The notes under the pieces are model-generated. The model was not told where the DNA came from and ran no database searches. It saw only the letters and a list, made by a program, of their open reading frames with translations. A program made the translations under genes and the position numbers. From Verrucomicrobiales bacterium (GTDB lineage: Bacteria; Verrucomicrobiota; Verrucomicrobiia; Verrucomicrobiales; Akkermansiaceae), in NCBI GenBank assembly GCA_003527555.1, contig DPWT01000203.1, positions 1-35,243 of the forward strand: a DNA stretch of 35,243 nucleotides, given 5' to 3'. Below are positions 23,375 through 32,770 of the stretch, one piece after another; positions within the stretch are counted from its first letter, which is position 1; each line of letters starts with the position of its first letter.

Positions 23375-25030
23375 TTAGGTATACATTTTATTGTAATACT
23401 CGTCCGCCATCCGGTCAGAGTCAAAGAAAGGCACAACATCATTCATGCTATTGAGGACAAGCTGCCACCAGTCGTCTGGACGATCATAGTAAGCAGGTAA
23501 CACTTCAGTTTCCAGCACCTGATAAAACCCTAACATATCGTAATGGTCACGCGCCTCTTCAGAGAGTTTTGGATCAGCTTCAGGTATGAGATAAGAATTA
23601 TGACCATGCTGAGAAAACTCACAAACCCAACCATCGTAAGTAGAGAAGTTAACACTCGCATTCATTGCTGCAGTCATGCCAGATGTGCCAGATGCCTCGC
23701 GGGTGACCACCGGGTTGTTAAGCCACATGTCTGAGCCATCCTTGAGTAGTTTTGAAAGTGACAGTTCGTAGCCCACGAGAACGGCAGCGTTGGAATACTT
23801 TTTCGTCAAGTTGATCAGTTTATTGAACATATCGACAGCACCGTAGTCCTTAGGGAATGGTTTACCTGCCCAGATGATTTGCACCGGGCGCTCTGAATCA
23901 TTGAGCATTGCCTCGAACCTCTCGAGATCACGTGCGATCAAATCCGCCCGCTTGTAGCCGGCGAAGCGACGTGCCCACACGATCGTAAGGTAGTCCGGAT
24001 CGAATAATCTACCTGTTTGGTCGGCAACCTCCTTGAACAAGAGTTTTTTCAACTCACGCTTACGCCATGCCAGTGCCTTCTTATCGTTGGCAACACGGGC
24101 ATCCTCTAGCTGTCCATCAACCCAGTATTTTTTGTTCTGGGCGTTCGTGACGTGGTCGATCTCGCAGATTCCATCGTATCCTTTCCACATATCGCGTGAG
24201 ACCTCACCATGCAGCTTGGACACTGCATTGGACTTATGGCTGAGACGAAGCGCAGCAAGCGAATGGTTGAACTCATCACCCTCTACACCGCAGACTTCTC
24301 GCGCCTCGTCCATCGACAGGCCATTGAAGAATGTAAAGCGGTGCAAAAGCTCAAAATCAGATTTTTCATTACCTGCTTCCACGGGTGTGTGAGTGGTGAA
24401 GACAAAACGCTTTTTCACCTCATCAAGATTACCATACTTCCCATAAACATGGAATGCCGCGGACAGGGCGTGCGCCTCATTCAGATGCCAAACGTCTGGG
24501 TCCACGCCCAGCTCATCGAGAAGTTTCGCCCCACCAACTCCCAACAAGATATACTGAGCAATACGAGTGAGAACATCGGAATCATAAAGGCGATGAGAAA
24601 TCGTACGAGACATGTGATCGTTTTCATCAACATCGGTCGTCAGTAAAAACATGGGAGCAGAACCAAAGGTATCTGCAGGTAAATACATTACCTTTACCCA
24701 CACGTCATGGTCATGAATTTTTATCGTGTATTTGATGCCGGTTTCCTCCAGAAAATGGTAATTTTTCTTACGTTGCTGCACAGCCATCTCACGGTTCTCC
24801 CCTCGTGCCTGATTATAGTAACCGTATGTCCAAAGGATACCTATGCCGATCAGGTTCTGTTTAAGGTCATAAGCACTGCGCATGTGAGAACCGGCAAGAA
24901 AACCGAGGCCGCCAGAATAGATCTTAAGCGTCTGGTCAATCGCAAATTCTGAGCTGAAATAAGCGACACTTTTAGAATACTTAGGATCGATCTCGAAGGG
25001 ATGCTTGAAGGGCTCTGGTAAAAAACTCAT
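23375..25030 (-). CDS. Short alpha-glucan phosphorylase-like protein (GT35), PLP lysine replaced
   Basis: From the ATG at 25030 the product is 551 residues. It belongs to the short bacterial group of glycogen-phosphorylase-like GT-B enzymes: VAYFSSEFAIDQTLKIYSGGLG near the start, HLNEAHALSAAF, TTHTPVEAGNE, RRFAGYKRADLI and the terminal EASGTSGM motif. In classical phosphorylases the Lys after EASGT-x-x-M binds PLP. Here the motif reads EASGTSGMTAAMNAS with Thr453 (codon ACT at 23674-23672). It may belong to a PLP-independent subgroup or do another glucan reaction; classical phosphorolysis should not be assumed. Longer in-frame starts up to 25141 lack family similarity. It is divergent from a small lipoprotein gene. 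Confidence 0.9.
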   Translation of the reverse strand: MSFLPEPFKHPFEIDPKYSKSVAYFSSEFAIDQTLKIYSGGLGFLAGSHMRSAYDLKQNLIGIGILWTYGYYNQARGENREMAVQQRKKNYHFLEETGIKYTIKIHDHDVWVKVMYLPADTFGSAPMFLLTTDVDENDHMSRTISHRLYDSDVLTRIAQYILLGVGGAKLLDELGVDPDVWHLNEAHALSAAFHVYGKYGNLDEVKKRFVFTTHTPVEAGNEKSDFELLHRFTFFNGLSMDEAREVCGVEGDEFNHSLAALRLSHKSNAVSKLHGEVSRDMWKGYDGICEIDHVTNAQNKKYWVDGQLEDARVANDKKALAWRKRELKKLLFKEVADQTGRLFDPDYLTIVWARRFAGYKRADLIARDLERFEAMLNDSERPVQIIWAGKPFPKDYGAVDMFNKLINLTKKYSNAAVLVGYELSLSKLLKDGSDMWLNNPVVTREASGTSGMTAAMNASVNFSTYDGWVCEFSQHGHNSYLIPEADPKLSEEARDHYDMLGFYQVLETEVLPAYYDRPDDWWQLVLNSMNDVVPFFDSDRMADEYYNKMYT

Positions 25031-25208
25031 AAAGTGGGTATTTGGGTGAAATGTGAATAGGGTATTTACGGGGTTTGAATAGTGGCAGCACCGGCTTTCG
25101 CCAAGGTGCTTTTGTGTCTTATTCTTACTTGTGTTAACCATCCATACAAGGAAGGTTACACTGATTATAAGTTATTGTAAAAAATTCCCTACGGGTAAGT
25201 GGCACTGG

Positions 25209-25418
25209 ATGCATCCGATCAAGTCACTCACCCTCATCTATATGGTGCTGATGCTCATCGCTGCCTCTTGTTTGGACCAGCTTATCCACCAGCAACCCGC
25301 ATCCGGATACACCAAAGAAATCGATAGAGCAGGTCATAATGATCTCTATATTATCGCAAGCGATGAAATCCTGGAAGCTATCGAACGCTTGCGCAAAGAG
25401 CATCTTAATGCCGAGTGA
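25209..25418 (+). CDS. Small putative lipoprotein
   Basis: From the ATG at 25209 the product is 69 residues. It begins with a Lys and a hydrophobic stretch (LTLIYMVLMLIAASC). The Cys lies in a loose lipobox (A-A-S-C, imperfect at -3), so it may be a lipidated exported peptide. The mature part is charged and helical (DEILEAIERLRKEHL). No family is recognised. It overlaps nothing and lies 6 bp before the convergent Nudix gene's stop. An upstream TTG start (25131) would bury the signal and overlap phosphorylase upstream sequence. Confidence 0.6.
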   Translation: MHPIKSLTLIYMVLMLIAASCLDQLIHQQPASGYTKEIDRAGHNDLYIIASDEILEAIERLRKEHLNAE

Positions 25419-25424
25419 ATTATC

Positions 25425-25886
25425 TCAAAGCCTCACATCAAAAAAATCCAGCATCACGGCACGGTAAACCTGCCGCTTGAACTCTGGCAACCACTTCAAC
25501 TTGAAATCCTCTGGATGAATCCATTTATACCGACCAAACTCGGGGCGTTTTTGTCTTTCAAGATTAATCTCAGGAGCACCTTTCTTGAGTCGGCATAAAT
25601 AATACGTCTGGATCTGACCATCGTATTTTAATTTGTTTTTCTTCACTTGGTCTGGGTAGAGATAGCTGTACCCACCACGTTTTTCCAACACCTTATAGCT
25701 ATTCCAAGGCAGACCGATTTCTTCTTTCACCTCACGAGCCAGCGCCCCGATCATTTTCTCACCCATATCCACGCCGCCTTGTGGAAATTGCCAAGCGCCT
25801 TTCTTACCATGCCGCTCACATATCAATAGCTTCCCCCTTCGGTTAAGAATAAGCGAAGCAACATTAGGGCGGTAACTGGCTGGCAT
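25425..25886 (-). CDS. rppH: RppH-like Nudix hydrolase (RNA pyrophosphohydrolase / Ap4A hydrolase)
   Basis: This 153-residue protein has the RppH/IalA hallmarks: YRPNV at the N-terminus, WQFPQGG just before the Nudix box, and the full Nudix signature GGVDMGEKMIGALAREVKEE-IGL (GX5EX7REUXEEXGU satisfied). The family-typical C-terminal PEFGRYKW and FKRQVYRAVM complete it. RppH removes pyrophosphate from 5'-triphosphate mRNA ends and so starts 5'-dependent decay; relatives hydrolyse diadenosine polyphosphates. Sequence alone does not separate the two, but the YRPNV/PEF pattern favours RppH. It diverges from the secreted protein gene at 25981. Confidence 0.92.
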   Translation of the reverse strand: MPASYRPNVASLILNRRGKLLICERHGKKGAWQFPQGGVDMGEKMIGALAREVKEEIGLPWNSYKVLEKRGGYSYLYPDQVKKNKLKYDGQIQTYYLCRLKKGAPEINLERQKRPEFGRYKWIHPEDFKLKWLPEFKRQVYRAVMLDFFDVRL

Positions 25887-25980
25887 GACAGAGCCAGTAT
25901 GATAGAGTGCAATTTTTCAATCAAGGTTTTGACGAAACTTTGTTTATCAGCGAGAGTTTCATAACTAACCACTGAAACCT

Positions 25981-26517
25981 ATGAAATCATCACCTATATC
26001 TATTGCTTCTCTTATTTTTGGTCTTGTATTGCTTCCCATGATAGCGAGCGCTCAAAATAACACTTCCAACAAATCAGCTAGTGAAGCAACAGGGCCGAGA
26101 CGATTCTGGCAAGCCAGTCTGCCGGGAGGCAATTATATTGTGGCACTCGACCGCATATCCTCTATCAGCAAGCACGATTACGTGCTAAATGGTAACCTCC
26201 GTGTTACCGAAGTTATCATCGATACCAATGGTAACGCCCTCGCACGCTTCTACTACATCATTCCTGTCACAGAGGATTCCGGCTCCAACGTCGGGGCAAG
26301 ACTAACGACTAGGGGCAAAGAACTTCTTGATAAAGTCGGCGAGCGCACTGGTGTCAATGCCAACACAGCCGTCGCAAAGCAATACCCCAACACCACCCAC
26401 GCCAAAACAATTGAATTTAGAATTTCCGATGAGGGAAACTTAAATAAATTATTTGGCAGCGCTAGTAACGCCTGGATTAAAGGTATAGGGAGAAAATTTT
26501 CGATCAGAAACGAATAA
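25981..26517 (+). CDS. Small secreted protein of unknown function
   Basis: This 178-residue protein has a clear Sec signal peptide (hydrophobic SLIFGLVLLPMIASAQ, likely cleaved after ASA near residue 24). The mature part starts with an Asn/Ser-rich stretch. A compact alpha+beta domain (RFWQASLPGGNYIVALDRISSISKH ... NALARFYYIIPV ... AKTIEFRI) follows. I know no family name for it. It lies alone between divergent and convergent neighbours, with its stop 7 bp from the stop of the AsmA-like gene. Confidence 0.8.
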   Translation: MKSSPISIASLIFGLVLLPMIASAQNNTSNKSASEATGPRRFWQASLPGGNYIVALDRISSISKHDYVLNGNLRVTEVIIDTNGNALARFYYIIPVTEDSGSNVGARLTTRGKELLDKVGERTGVNANTAVAKQYPNTTHAKTIEFRISDEGNLNKLFGSASNAWIKGIGRKFSIRNE

Positions 26518-26524
26518 CTACACC

Positions 26525-28081
26525 TTACTCGTCTTCCTCGGCTTCGTGCTTTTTTCTTGGAGTAACACCTGGAATCAGATCGAGGACACTGCCTGCGCCC
26601 TTTCGGATGATATCTACTCCCTCGCCAACTGCACCCTCAGGGTCGCCTTCAAGAATTTTGCCTGCCGCATCGACTGCCTTACTCGGTAGCTCGACGGCAG
26701 ATTTATGAGCAAATTTGAGCGCCATTTTACCAGTCTCAGGAACGAGCTCGAACATTCTTTCTCCTGCAGCGGCAATCATGCGGTCCGTTAGATCCTCCTT
26801 GGGATTGTCGAGAGTGCCGGTAATGCGAAGCGGAGCCCACAACAGTCCCTTATCCCCTCGTAAAAAAACCTTAGTTTCTGCACCCGGAATATGTGAAAGT
26901 GTACCAGGCACGATTCCCACACGGAAACGACCATTTAGCGTTTCCTTGTCCACCGTGATGTTGCCCACCACACGAACCAACCCCTCACTGGCTATGACAA
27001 TATCGTTGATATCGAGACGCTCACCCTCTTTCCAAAATTTAAACGTTGCCTCAGAGAGCACGAGATTACGAAACCTGCGAGTGTTGGAATACGCCGCAAT
27101 GGTATCGAGTATCGGCAGAGCGGTTAGGACACCATCCGTAAGTTTTACCTTACCACGCAAAACGGTCTTTTTGCTATCAGAGAGAACTTTGAATTTAGCA
27201 TTCACATTTCCCATAATGGATTTCTGCCAGTTTGGCGGCACCAATTCCTCTGCCCTAACATCGCTAAGACTACCGTATATTCCAAAATCATCACCCTCAA
27301 GCTCTCCATTTAAGCTTAAACGGCCCCGCTTATAAACCTTAGCCTTAGACTCAGTCAGAAAAATTCGTTCATTTCTCCACTTACCCCGCGCAGAAATCAG
27401 GTCAAGCTGTGATCCAAACCAATTGGTATCAATGAGTCCTCCGGTGACCAAAATATCGTAAGCACCTGCCGAGGACGAATCAATACGCACAGCAAGATCT
27501 CTAGCACGCAGGCCACCCGCTGGCGTCTTCAGATTGATGTCTGCACTGGCAACTTCGATAGAATCAAACTCCACTCGGTCAGGAAGCCAACCAGATAACA
27601 AACCGGGTTCATTAGATGATAAAATTGCAGTGGCGTTGTCCTCATCAGCTTTGTTGGCGTCACCTTCCTCATTCGGGAAGGTGTTTATAAGCAAATTAAG
27701 CTGATTAATACGAACGTCTGAAACCTCCCAAACCCCACGGCTAATACCACCAAGACCAATTTTTGCTTGGACGCCATCTGCTTTTATTGCCCGAACATTT
27801 TGCCCGTTTTCCGATATAAATCCATCCGTACGAGCATCCATTCCCTGCCACTCAAACAGCTCAAAATGAGCGTCCGCACTCAAGGCACTACCAACAGTAT
27901 CACTGACGAAAATACGAAAATCATCGCTATGCATATACGACCTCAACCAAGAATAAACACCAAATCCTGTAAGAATCACACCCACGAGGAGTATTAATAA
28001 GATGCGCAAAACCCATTTACCAGCACGTGAACTCTTCTTGCCGCCACGTGTGGATTTCCTGCTTTGCGATCTCCTCGACAT
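26525..28081 (-). CDS. AsmA-like membrane-anchored periplasmic protein
   Basis: From the ATG at 28081 the product is 518 residues. A basic, Ser/Arg-rich cytoplasmic start (MSRRSQSRKSTRGGKK) precedes one membrane helix (about residues 24-46). A long periplasmic, beta-rich region follows with AsmA/TamB-type repeats: VRINQLNLLINTF, FDSIEVASADINLKTP, LSLNGELEGDDFGIYG, VRGKVKLTDGVLTALPILD, and RITGTLDNPKEDL near the end, which matches the C-terminal AsmA motif. AsmA-like proteins are linked to outer-membrane lipid transport and homeostasis. A longer start at 28180 is improbable. It diverges from the ABC transporter gene (107-bp gap). Confidence 0.85.
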   Translation of the reverse strand: MSRRSQSRKSTRGGKKSSRAGKWVLRILLILLVGVILTGFGVYSWLRSYMHSDDFRIFVSDTVGSALSADAHFELFEWQGMDARTDGFISENGQNVRAIKADGVQAKIGLGGISRGVWEVSDVRINQLNLLINTFPNEEGDANKADEDNATAILSSNEPGLLSGWLPDRVEFDSIEVASADINLKTPAGGLRARDLAVRIDSSSAGAYDILVTGGLIDTNWFGSQLDLISARGKWRNERIFLTESKAKVYKRGRLSLNGELEGDDFGIYGSLSDVRAEELVPPNWQKSIMGNVNAKFKVLSDSKKTVLRGKVKLTDGVLTALPILDTIAAYSNTRRFRNLVLSEATFKFWKEGERLDINDIVIASEGLVRVVGNITVDKETLNGRFRVGIVPGTLSHIPGAETKVFLRGDKGLLWAPLRITGTLDNPKEDLTDRMIAAAGERMFELVPETGKMALKFAHKSAVELPSKAVDAAGKILEGDPEGAVGEGVDIIRKGAGSVLDLIPGVTPRKKHEAEEDE

Positions 28082-28188
28082 AAAAAACAATCTAATAGAA
28101 ACTGTTAAATCTACAAGTTTTCTTCTCGTATTATAACGCAACTTTTCATACATACTCTTGTTGCACACCCTTACAACCACTACTACTC

Positions 28189-30003
28189 GTGCTAGAACTT
28201 AAAGACGTCTGTTTCGCAATCCAAAAAGATGGGGAACCACTGAATCTAATTGACGAGGTTTCCTTAAAAGTACCGCGCGGACATTTCATGGCCATCGTTG
28301 GCCCTTCTGGATGCGGCAAAACCACGCTCCTAAAAACCATAGCCGGCCTCAACGAAGAGTCAGGGGGTGATTTGATTTGGGACGGTAGAAACCTCGCGCA
28401 AGAAAAAGACTTTGATCCTGCTGAAATTGGATATGTCCCTCAGTTTTCCATTGCTTATGATCAATTGACGGTAGACGAATCAATTGAATCTGCCACACGG
28501 CTAAGGGTGAAAATTAAGAATTTTAAGGAGCTAGATAATCGTATTGATCGTATCTTAGAAGAAACTGGACTTGCACCCCTTGCCGATCGTCCTGTGCAAG
28601 TGCTATCAGGTGGGCAAAAACGCCGACTCGGCCTAGCCATGGAGTTAGTGACTAGTCCTCACTTGTTACTTTGTGACGAAGTCACCTCTGGGCTCGATCC
28701 ACGCTCAGAACGGGATATCGTAAGCCTGCTGCACCAGCTGTCCCGCACCGACGGGCGTACTGTGATTTCAGTCACCCACTCGCTAGCTCACCTAGAGCTG
28801 TATGATTCCATTTTGGTGCTGCACGAGGGCCGCGTGGCCTACCACGGCCCCCCGGAAGGCCTAACTCATTACTTTTCCGTGGATGATATGGAAGAGGTCT
28901 ATCCACAACTCGCAAAACAACGCTCTGAGAAATGGCAACAATCATGGCTTAAGCATAGAGATGCTTATTACAAAAAACTCAACAACCGCCGTGACGATCT
29001 GATCAAAAAAGGAGAGCTTTCTGTGCCTGCGGAGGTCACAGCGAAGGGTAATGAATCCGAACAAACAAACACGGAATCAGCATTACTAGAAGATCCTGAC
29101 GCATCGCAACAAATCATGCGCGAAGCAGCCGAGCTAGTGCGCACGCCAAGTGTCGTGAGTCAGTTTTCGACTTTACTGAGCAGGCGCTGGAAAATTTTCT
29201 TTCGCGACAAAGGCCAAGTGTTTCTGCAACTCGCAATTCTCGTTTGTTTTCCTGTTTTAGTTGCCCTTTTTAGTGAACGAGGGAATGAGAATGTTAAAAA
29301 GTTCTCTGGTATTGACGAAGGCACGATTCACCGAATAGAGGAAGGCATCGAGGTTAACCAAAGTTACCTCAGCGTTGGCTCCGCGGTCTCCGGAATCGTA
29401 ATGTTCCAAGTAGTGCTGCTATCATTGATGGGCTCTAACAACTCAGCCCGAGAAGTAGCTGGTGAACGCATGATCTACGAGAAAGAAAAATTCGGCGGAA
29501 TCCGACCGAGTGCCTATCTCGGAAGTAAGGTTGTTTTCCTAGGCAGCCTGATTCTCATCCAATCATTATGGATGGCCATTTTCGTACAACAATTTTGGAA
29601 GTTCCCCGATGGCAGTGAAAGCGGATTTCTAGACCACACGGTGTTTTTAGTATTAGTCAATGGAGCCATGACTTTTATTTGCCTCGGTATATCATCACTG
29701 ATGAAAACCGCGGAGCAATCCTCGCTTCTTTCCATTTATCTCGTAGGATTTCAACTCCCTCTCTCAGGTGCCGTGCTTGCACTACCAGAGACTATCGAAC
29801 CACTAAGTCGTCCATTCATTTCTGCCTACTGGGCATGGTCAGGGAGCATTGACTCCATGAACCCAACCTACCGCAATGCCATTGATGCCGTAACGGAGAC
29901 TTCCTTTCAGCCTGCCACCTCATGTCAGTATTTACTGATTATTCATATCGCCGTTGGCCTGATCGCATCCTACATAGGCCTCAAACGCCATCACTGGGAC
30001 TAA
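28189..30003 (+). CDS. ABCG-like half-transporter (ATPase + ABC2 membrane domain)
   Basis: This 604-residue protein starts at GTG. The N-terminal ATPase has Walker A GPSGCGKTT (about residues 37-45), signature LSGGQKRR (near 140), Walker B LLLCDE (near 160) and the switch His in VTHSLAHLEL. A linker typical of ABCG proteins (AYHGPPEGLTHYF...YPQLAKQRSEKW) leads to a C-terminal ABC2-type membrane domain (about 325-604) with around six helices and the loop REVAGERMIYEKEKFGGIRPSAYLGSKV. The order ATPase-membrane domain in one chain is the ABCG type. It likely dimerises and exports an unknown substrate, perhaps lipid or a cell-surface compound. It appears to be the first gene of a three-gene unit. 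Confidence 0.93.
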   Translation: MLELKDVCFAIQKDGEPLNLIDEVSLKVPRGHFMAIVGPSGCGKTTLLKTIAGLNEESGGDLIWDGRNLAQEKDFDPAEIGYVPQFSIAYDQLTVDESIESATRLRVKIKNFKELDNRIDRILEETGLAPLADRPVQVLSGGQKRRLGLAMELVTSPHLLLCDEVTSGLDPRSERDIVSLLHQLSRTDGRTVISVTHSLAHLELYDSILVLHEGRVAYHGPPEGLTHYFSVDDMEEVYPQLAKQRSEKWQQSWLKHRDAYYKKLNNRRDDLIKKGELSVPAEVTAKGNESEQTNTESALLEDPDASQQIMREAAELVRTPSVVSQFSTLLSRRWKIFFRDKGQVFLQLAILVCFPVLVALFSERGNENVKKFSGIDEGTIHRIEEGIEVNQSYLSVGSAVSGIVMFQVVLLSLMGSNNSAREVAGERMIYEKEKFGGIRPSAYLGSKVVFLGSLILIQSLWMAIFVQQFWKFPDGSESGFLDHTVFLVLVNGAMTFICLGISSLMKTAEQSSLLSIYLVGFQLPLSGAVLALPETIEPLSRPFISAYWAWSGSIDSMNPTYRNAIDAVTETSFQPATSCQYLLIIHIAVGLIASYIGLKRHHWD

Positions 30004-30041
30004 AAATTCATCACACAATAATCATTATTCAATAATTCTTT

Positions 30042-30461
30042 ATGTCTCGTAGATCTCGATCCTCAACAGATAAAAAAAGTAAATTCACGGCCTACATCAT
30101 CGTAGCTCTAGCAGTGATTGGAGCACTTGTAGCAGGGAAATACTTTCTCGATAAACGTGCCCAACACTTCTCTGAACTCACAGAACTACCCGTGACAGAC
30201 ATCCAAAGTGGAGGCACCTCCCTGAGCGGCAATGTTTACAAAGTAACCGGTGAAATCTCTGAACGAAGAATCCTGCCTAATGACGGTGGTATTTTACTGA
30301 GTGTCGTCAGCACTCAGGGCGAAAGAAAATCCAGTCCAGTTCCCATATACATTCCGAAAGGTATTGAAAAAATTAATTTAGAACGAAATCACGGCTACAC
30401 GTTTAAAGTAGAAATCAATCGCGAGGGCTTACCAGTTGCTTTGGACATCAAAGCGCAGTAA
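30042..30461 (+). CDS. Small membrane-anchored protein of unknown function
   Basis: This 139-residue protein has a basic start (MSRRSRSSTDKKSK), one membrane helix (about residues 17-35) and an extracytoplasmic beta-rich domain of about 95 residues (SLSGNVYKVTGEISERR ... GILLSVVST ... YTFKVEINREGLPVALDI) that could be OB-fold-like. No family is recognised. It starts 38 bp after the ABC transporter gene and 30 bp before the next gene, so it is probably co-transcribed and may assist export or bind the exported substrate. Confidence 0.8.
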   Translation: MSRRSRSSTDKKSKFTAYIIVALAVIGALVAGKYFLDKRAQHFSELTELPVTDIQSGGTSLSGNVYKVTGEISERRILPNDGGILLSVVSTQGERKSSPVPIYIPKGIEKINLERNHGYTFKVEINREGLPVALDIKAQ

Positions 30462-30491
30462 AATAATCAAAAGTAATTCAGATTTAAATCG

Positions 30492-32453
30492 ATGAAAAAA
30501 AATACGTACATTCTTATTGCGACATTTACAGGTATAGCACTCAACGCTCATGGACAAGTTTATGATCCAGGCAATGGCGGCGGTGCAGCAAAATCACCAA
30601 CACCCAAATCTACAGGTGGCGATACCAACATCGTCAACCAGAAAAAAGACTCGAAGTCTCCATACGGTAGTGAGGTGCCATTTATTGACCCCACACAAGA
30701 AACGGTCACTTTAATGGGGCACACATTCAATTTGGGTGACAACCGCCTCGGTGGCCAGTTCGAGGCTTTCTTGGCTGACTCTCCCAATGAATCCAAGGAA
30801 GCGCAGTCATACCGAAATACGATTAACGCCATACTAGACGCTGTATCACCACATACAAAAGGGATTTCTACATCCCAGAAGCTGCGCAACGGGTTCGCTC
30901 TTCTGCCACGCGCTGCATCATATCCTGGTGATGGGAAAATCTGCGACTCTCTCTCAAATGCCATATACGCGGCTATGCTATCAAAGGGTTCAGTTCGCAA
31001 CTCAAAGGAGTACATTTCCAACCTTGAGAAAGAAAAGAAACGCTTAATCTACAATGCGGATGTCGTTTCAAAAAAGAAAAGTCTCGTAGAGGGAACACCT
31101 GCTGCAAAAGGTGGTAAAAATGGCAAAAAGAAATCAACCAGTTCCGCACTCACAGCAAATTCCTATGAAGAGCAGGACATGCAAAAGCGCATCATAGAGA
31201 TTGAGGCCCTAAAAAAACTCTACCAAGCAAAAGACGAGGTCAATCTCATCCAAACAAAAATTCAATATCAAGCGCTGCTCGCCCAACTCTTCGTACAGCG
31301 ACGCTTTGAGCACGTGGTAATCGGAACGAGGTTTTATAACCTTATTTTCCGCGATGGTGACAGTAAAATGCGATTGAAAAAAGGGTCTGATGTTGCTAAA
31401 TTTTTTGGTGAAGGACTTGGTGTTGATCCAACCGTGACGGGACTTGATTCTGCAGCCAATGAGGCCATGCGTAAAGTCACCACCTTTGTTGCTGCATTCC
31501 ACAACCACATCAACCACAATGAATTACACAGCGCTTCAAAGCGATTGACCGAAGCTTACGCTATTGGTGAATTTCTCCCTGTCGTCCAGACTGTTCCATC
31601 AAATGATAGAAGAAAAATTCTAGAATATGTGCGGGATGGTTATGCTCTCGTAAAAACGATGGATGTGCGTGACTATGCACGTGCTAAAATATTGTTGGAC
31701 GAACTTAAAAAGCGCTCATCCGATTTTGACTCTACAAAGGCAGAAGGCGCAATCGCAGCATACACAAGGGTATCCAATGGCCATCTGCGGGCGGCCAAAA
31801 TAGCACTAATGAAGGGAGATGAAGCTAAATTCCAACAGGAATTAAAAAACGCTACATCAGTTTGGCCCACCAACCCAAAGCTTGATGAAATAGACAAGCA
31901 ACTCGATACAATGATTGCTGATGGCGATGTTGGCAGAAAACTTATCAATGACTTCGACCGCTTGCTCAGCGAGAATAACTTCCGCGAGATCTTCAAGCGC
32001 CGGTTCGAGTTCATGCCAGTTGCACAAGCCGACGAAAAACGCTTTGATGCCATCAAACAAATCGTCAAAAACATCACTCGTATTGACACTACCATTCAGC
32101 TTGCAAAACAGGCATCACTCGCCGGTAATGATTTTGCCGCCTGGGAGGCTCTCGCTGAGCTACGTGACGAATTTCCAAAGGATCCTGAGCTATTGCAGCG
32201 TCTTGAAAAGTTATCTTCACGTGTTGCCGGCTTCACCGTAGCCCTATCAAAGGCCAAAGAGTTCGAGGAAAACGAGTTCAACCCACAAACAGGATCCGCT
32301 CTTGCATGGTATATGGAAGCAAAACGCATCTATCCCGATAGCAAGCACGCACTTAAGGGCATCGATCGTATGGCAGAGCGCATTTTAGCTGGTAACAGTA
32401 ATGCCTCCAACAACAATCAATTCGACAATCCAGCAGAAAACGACGACTTTTAA
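30492..32453 (+). CDS. Large secreted helical (TPR-like) protein of unknown function
   Basis: This 653-residue protein has a Sec signal peptide (MKKNTYILIATFTGIALNAHG, cleaved near residue 21). A Gly/Pro/Lys-rich segment and then a mostly helical body follow. Residues about 185-240 are Lys-rich and likely coiled coil (EKEKKRLIYNADVVSKKKSL). The second half has degenerate repeats with TPR-like spacing (RLTEAYAIGEFLPVVQTV, ATSVWPTNPKLDEIDKQ, AWEALAELRDEFPKDPELLQ, AWYMEAKRIYPDSKHALKG). The C-terminus is Asn/Asp-rich. I recognise no named family. As the third gene after the ABC transporter it may form a periplasmic scaffold for that system, which is inference. Confidence 0.85.
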   Translation: MKKNTYILIATFTGIALNAHGQVYDPGNGGGAAKSPTPKSTGGDTNIVNQKKDSKSPYGSEVPFIDPTQETVTLMGHTFNLGDNRLGGQFEAFLADSPNESKEAQSYRNTINAILDAVSPHTKGISTSQKLRNGFALLPRAASYPGDGKICDSLSNAIYAAMLSKGSVRNSKEYISNLEKEKKRLIYNADVVSKKKSLVEGTPAAKGGKNGKKKSTSSALTANSYEEQDMQKRIIEIEALKKLYQAKDEVNLIQTKIQYQALLAQLFVQRRFEHVVIGTRFYNLIFRDGDSKMRLKKGSDVAKFFGEGLGVDPTVTGLDSAANEAMRKVTTFVAAFHNHINHNELHSASKRLTEAYAIGEFLPVVQTVPSNDRRKILEYVRDGYALVKTMDVRDYARAKILLDELKKRSSDFDSTKAEGAIAAYTRVSNGHLRAAKIALMKGDEAKFQQELKNATSVWPTNPKLDEIDKQLDTMIADGDVGRKLINDFDRLLSENNFREIFKRRFEFMPVAQADEKRFDAIKQIVKNITRIDTTIQLAKQASLAGNDFAAWEALAELRDEFPKDPELLQRLEKLSSRVAGFTVALSKAKEFEENEFNPQTGSALAWYMEAKRIYPDSKHALKGIDRMAERILAGNSNASNNNQFDNPAENDDF

Positions 32454-32547
32454 GCTAAGCTAGATTAGCCCCTCGACAGAGCCGTAAAAAACATCCTGAA
32501 ATGCCCAGAAATTATCGGTATCAAAATTGAGCTCGTTTGTTAAAGCC

Positions 32548-32599
32548 CATTTCAAAATCAACTCTCAGAAGAGCAGATTCTTTTGAAATGAATTCAAAA
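32548..32599. repeat. Three-arm inverted repeat (alternative hairpins)
   Basis: Arm A CATTTCAAAA (32548-32557) is the exact complement of arm B TTTTGAAATG (32581-32590); between them CTCT-caga-AGAG (32562-32573) forms an inner hairpin. Arm B also pairs over 7 bp with arm C TTCAAAA (32593-32599). So two mutually exclusive hairpins are possible. There is no T-run directly after, so a simple intrinsic terminator is unlikely. Confidence 0.5.
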
Positions 32600-32770
32600 A
32601 ACTAACCCTTCGTAGGGAAATCCGCTATTTGGCGAGCAAAACGAGCTTCCACAGCCTGTTTTTCTATACATCATGGTATGCCTTTGCCCTAAATAGGTGA
32701 CAGTCAAATTAATGCTATTTCACCCTCTTTTACTTGCCAGAGGAGCTTTAATTTCTATTCTCCCTCCCTC

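Noticed and set aside
23670..23676. Base-call error as the cause of the missing PLP lysine
   Set aside because: ACT to AAA/AAG needs two changes, and the surrounding motif also differs in a consistent way (AAMNAS), so an error is unlikely.
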